Shown here in pieces: positions 5,087 through 6,566 of a DNA stretch of 6,566 nucleotides. Origin of the DNA: Euryarchaeota archaeon UBA128 (GTDB lineage: Archaea > Thermoplasmatota > Poseidoniia > Poseidoniales > Poseidoniaceae). Each line of letters begins with the position of its first letter. Position 1 is the first letter of the stretch. Position numbers and translations under genes: made by a program. The stretch covers positions 811 through 7,376 of the forward strand of contig DALZ01000182.1 of NCBI GenBank assembly GCA_002496955.1, read 5' to 3'. The notes beneath the pieces are model-generated. The model saw nothing but the letters and a program-made list of their open reading frames with translations, ran no database searches and was not told where the DNA came from.

Positions 5087-6379
5087 TCAACCCTCTTTGT
5101 TTTCCTCTTTGAATTCATCCCTCAGTGGTATATTCAATCTCAAAACGTCGCCATCTAACTTAGCGTCAACTTGACTGGCTTTGACTGGAACGCTTGTTTC
5201 TATTGCTCGTTCTCTCCCATTTAACCCGACATAAAGAATCCCATCATCGCTTCTTAACGACAACTCATCACGTTTTATTCCCGGAAAGTGAAGGTAAATA
5301 GTTTCCACATCCTCACTAAACTCACGATATAACCCGCGATGAACACTGTGTTGCACTAGGCTGCCTACTGTGTGTGGCCCAAGGGCCTCAGGGATTTTTC
5401 TAACACCGCCGTATAATCTGCTTGCAACCAAACGCAGATTATCGACACCAACTACCTCATGTTGCAATAACTCTAGGTTAGAAACTTTAACATCTGGCAG
5501 TAAATCAATTAGTTCGGATATCCTTCCTAGTTCTGCGGTTCTGCGCTGTTCCAAAAATGGGTGATCAAATTCAGGAGTTAGCCTGTTAACCACGCAACTG
5601 CTAACTGGCAAGCGATAACCGACAAGTGAGTCATACGCCCTAACAGTCTCGTTGACACCCATTTTCTCTGGTATTGTTACTAACGTGAAGGAAGTCATTT
5701 CAGGGTCGCTAAGAACTCTCCTCACATGTAAAACACGATTCCTAAAGCGTTCTAGTTCATGTTTCATTTCATCGCTCTCTTTTCGGCCAAAAAGCATTGA
5801 TCGAATACCTCCTGAAACGCGCATTAATCGTATCAGACGCCCAGACCATGCCTCGATTATCTCCGGCAATGAAAGAAACCTCAATGTGTGCCCGGTGGGT
5901 GCTGTATCAAAAACGATAACATCCCAGTTTGGATCCTCAACGTGCTTTAGTAACTCATCAAATGCTAATGCCTCATCTAAGCCGGGAAAAATCATTTCTG
6001 AGGTTTTAACATCTGATTTTATATCTTCAATTTCGTCTTTTGCAGTGGAATCTAACACCATTCCTAAACTACCCAAGCCACCTAATCCCCCAAGTCCCCC
6101 TCCGGTGTTAAGGCCGTCTACCATAGTTCCTAACTTGGGCAGCAGTGAGGAAAGTTTTGATTCGGGATCCATTTCCAGACCAAATAAACCCTCAACGCCG
6201 GGTATCGGGGTTGGTACGTTGCCGATTTCTACTCCTAATGAATCTGAAGTCGAGTGCGCGGGATCGCTTGAGACAAGTAACACTTTCAATCCGCAATCTG
6301 CAAGATGAACGGCAGTGGCTGATGAAGTGGTGGTTTTACCCACACCGCCTTTACCACCAAACAACAGTAGCCTTGCCAT
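5087..6379 (-). CDS. arsA: ArsA/Get3-family ATPase with C-terminal HSP20-like domain
   Basis: This is a cytosolic dimerising ATPase of the ArsA/GET3 (TRC40) family. The 430-residue product starts with the deviant Walker A GGKGGVGKTT (8-17). It has switch I SSDPAHST (37-44), switch II DTAPTGHTLR (158-167) and VVNRLTP (263-269). A C-terminal segment (about 353-420) has the HFPGIKRDEL, LYVGLNGRER and DGDVLRLNIPL pattern of the HSP20-like domain found in some ArsA proteins. A Gly/Leu-rich insert (92-107) lies in the variable helical region where Get3 proteins bind clients. The Get3 zinc CxxC is absent: its place after VNRLTP reads HPFLEQRR, and the only cysteines are C29 and C262. Family members either energise arsenite export or deliver tail-anchored proteins. 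With no arsB, arsD or arsR visible and srp54 next in the operon, targeting or chaperoning is the more likely role. The ATG at 6379 directly precedes the P-loop strand and has no Shine-Dalgarno. Confidence 0.93.
   Translation of the reverse strand: MARLLLFGGKGGVGKTTTSSATAVHLADCGLKVLLVSSDPAHSTSDSLGVEIGNVPTPIPGVEGLFGLEMDPESKLSSLLPKLGTMVDGLNTGGGLGGLGGLGSLGMVLDSTAKDEIEDIKSDVKTSEMIFPGLDEALAFDELLKHVEDPNWDVIVFDTAPTGHTLRFLSLPEIIEAWSGRLIRLMRVSGGIRSMLFGRKESDEMKHELERFRNRVLHVRRVLSDPEMTSFTLVTIPEKMGVNETVRAYDSLVGYRLPVSSCVVNRLTPEFDHPFLEQRRTAELGRISELIDLLPDVKVSNLELLQHEVVGVDNLRLVASRLYGGVRKIPEALGPHTVGSLVQHSVHRGLYREFSEDVETIYLHFPGIKRDELSLRSDDGILYVGLNGRERAIETSVPVKASQVDAKLDGDVLRLNIPLRDEFKEENKEG
5091..5095 (-). promoter_or_regulatory. 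Shine-Dalgarno sequence for srp54 within the end of arsA
   Basis: Read on the minus strand, GAGGG ends 6 nt before the ATG at 5084 and lies inside the last codons of arsA. It decides the srp54 start in favour of this ATG over the upstream in-frame TTG, and it fits translational coupling across the 2-nt gap. Confidence 0.45.
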
Positions 6380-6393
6380 GATTGTGGCACAGA

Positions 6394-6437
6394 ATGCAAG
6401 GTCTTTGAATTCAACGGATTCATCTCAATTCTTGCAT
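6394..6437. repeat. Inverted repeat (7 bp arms, 30 bp spacer) in the divergent intergenic region
   Basis: ATGCAAG at 6394-6400 is the exact reverse complement of CTTGCAT at 6431-6437, and the pair brackets the TATA-like palindrome at 6405-6414. Three ATTC tetramers at 6409, 6418 and 6428, roughly one helical turn apart, lie between the arms. The arrangement would suit an operator, but a 7-bp inverted repeat can arise by chance. Confidence 0.3.
6405..6414 (-). promoter_or_regulatory. Possible TATA-like promoter element of the arsA-srp54 operon
   Basis: The perfect 10-bp palindrome TTGAATTCAA lies 26-35 nt upstream of the arsA ATG, the position expected for a TATA box if the transcript is leaderless. 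The absence of any Shine-Dalgarno before this ATG supports leaderless initiation. The sequence is a poor match to a strong archaeal TATA box, so this is positional inference. Confidence 0.3.
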
Positions 6438-6471
6438 CGATTTGATGAACTAATACACACACGCCCCGATA

Positions 6472-6566
6472 ATGGCTTCCGACTTGTTGTTGTTCCAGAT
6501 TTCAATTGTATCCGCCCTAGTAGGCATGACTCTTGGATGGCGTGGAGTTATGACGAGATATTCTGG
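6472..6566 (+). CDS. Probable N-terminal fragment of a membrane-anchored protein (3' end outside window)
   Basis: From ATG 6472 the frame is open to the window edge, giving about 31 residues. It starts MASDLLLFQISIVSALVG and continues MTLGWRGVMTRYS. One hydrophobic helix at about 4-20 is followed by basic residues (W-R, T-R), which looks like a signal anchor or first transmembrane helix. It is divergent from arsA with 92 bp between the start codons. No Shine-Dalgarno is present, which fits a leaderless start. The opposite strand is also open here: a frame from the window edge to a stop at 6450-6452 could instead be the tail of a minus-strand gene. The plus frame is preferred for its coherent helix plus basic flank and because no T-rich terminator follows the minus-strand stop. 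Too little sequence is present to name a family. Confidence 0.42.
   Translation, partial: MASDLLLFQISIVSALVGMTLGWRGVMTRYS

Noticed and set aside
5652..6308. Long plus-strand open frame (218 codons) opposite arsA
   Set aside because: It is Ser/Pro/Ile-rich with no recognisable family and lies wholly antisense to a clearly conserved ATPase. It is an antisense shadow of arsA codon use.
5087..6379. Annotation as a true arsenite-efflux ATPase
   Set aside because: The family name is kept as a symbol only. No arsB, arsD or arsR is visible, the protein is single-domain rather than duplicated as in classical ArsA, and metalloid-binding cysteines are not evident.
6450..6566. Minus-strand open frame from the window edge to TAG at 6450-6452, as the tail of a gene upstream of arsA
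   Set aside because: It cannot be excluded, but its translation has no recognisable motif and no terminator follows. The overlapping plus frame gives a coherent signal-anchor-like N-terminus and is preferred.

Overview
The window looks like a piece of an archaeal chromosome of moderate, slightly AT-rich composition. The evidence is an archaeal/eukaryotic-type prolyl-tRNA synthetase ending in the typical C-terminal tyrosine, an SRP54 with an archaeal-style NG and M domain layout, and GGTGAT- or AGGAAGTGA-like ribosome binding sites inside gene clusters. The arsA start has no Shine-Dalgarno sequence and an AT-rich element at the spacing expected for a leaderless archaeal transcript. The gene style (compact, charged insertions, small lineage-specific membrane proteins) suggests a marine planktonic euryarchaeon such as Marine Group II/Poseidoniales. 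That placement is an inference from family resemblance and was not tested.

Layout. 1-138: last 45 codons of a transaldolase-family gene (+). 199-795: two-helix membrane protein of unknown function. 798-1076: small three-helix membrane protein resembling the CBU_0592-like family. 1077-2630: proS. 2648-3712: long, highly charged helical (coiled-coil) protein with octad repeats. These four + genes overlap, abut or lie 17 bp apart, and probably form one operon. Convergent to them, with a single base between the two stop codons, is a two-gene minus-strand operon. It runs from arsA/get3-like ATPase with a C-terminal HSP20-like domain (6379-5087) into srp54 (5084-3714), 2 nt apart. 6380-6471 is a putative bidirectional promoter region, and 6472-6566 is the probable start of a divergent + strand gene for a membrane-anchored protein that runs off the window.

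How the genes fit together. The minus-strand operon pairs two cytosolic nucleotidases that share the logic of membrane-protein targeting: SRP54 (co-translational, signal sequence binding) and an ArsA/Get3-family ATPase. No arsenic-resistance gene is visible nearby, so a protein-targeting or chaperone role for the ArsA homologue is more attractive than arsenite efflux. The plus-strand cluster ties a translation enzyme (ProRS) to two small membrane proteins and a coiled-coil protein. The shared function, if any, cannot be read from sequence. No RNA genes, CRISPR arrays, insertion sequences or integrase-type elements were seen.
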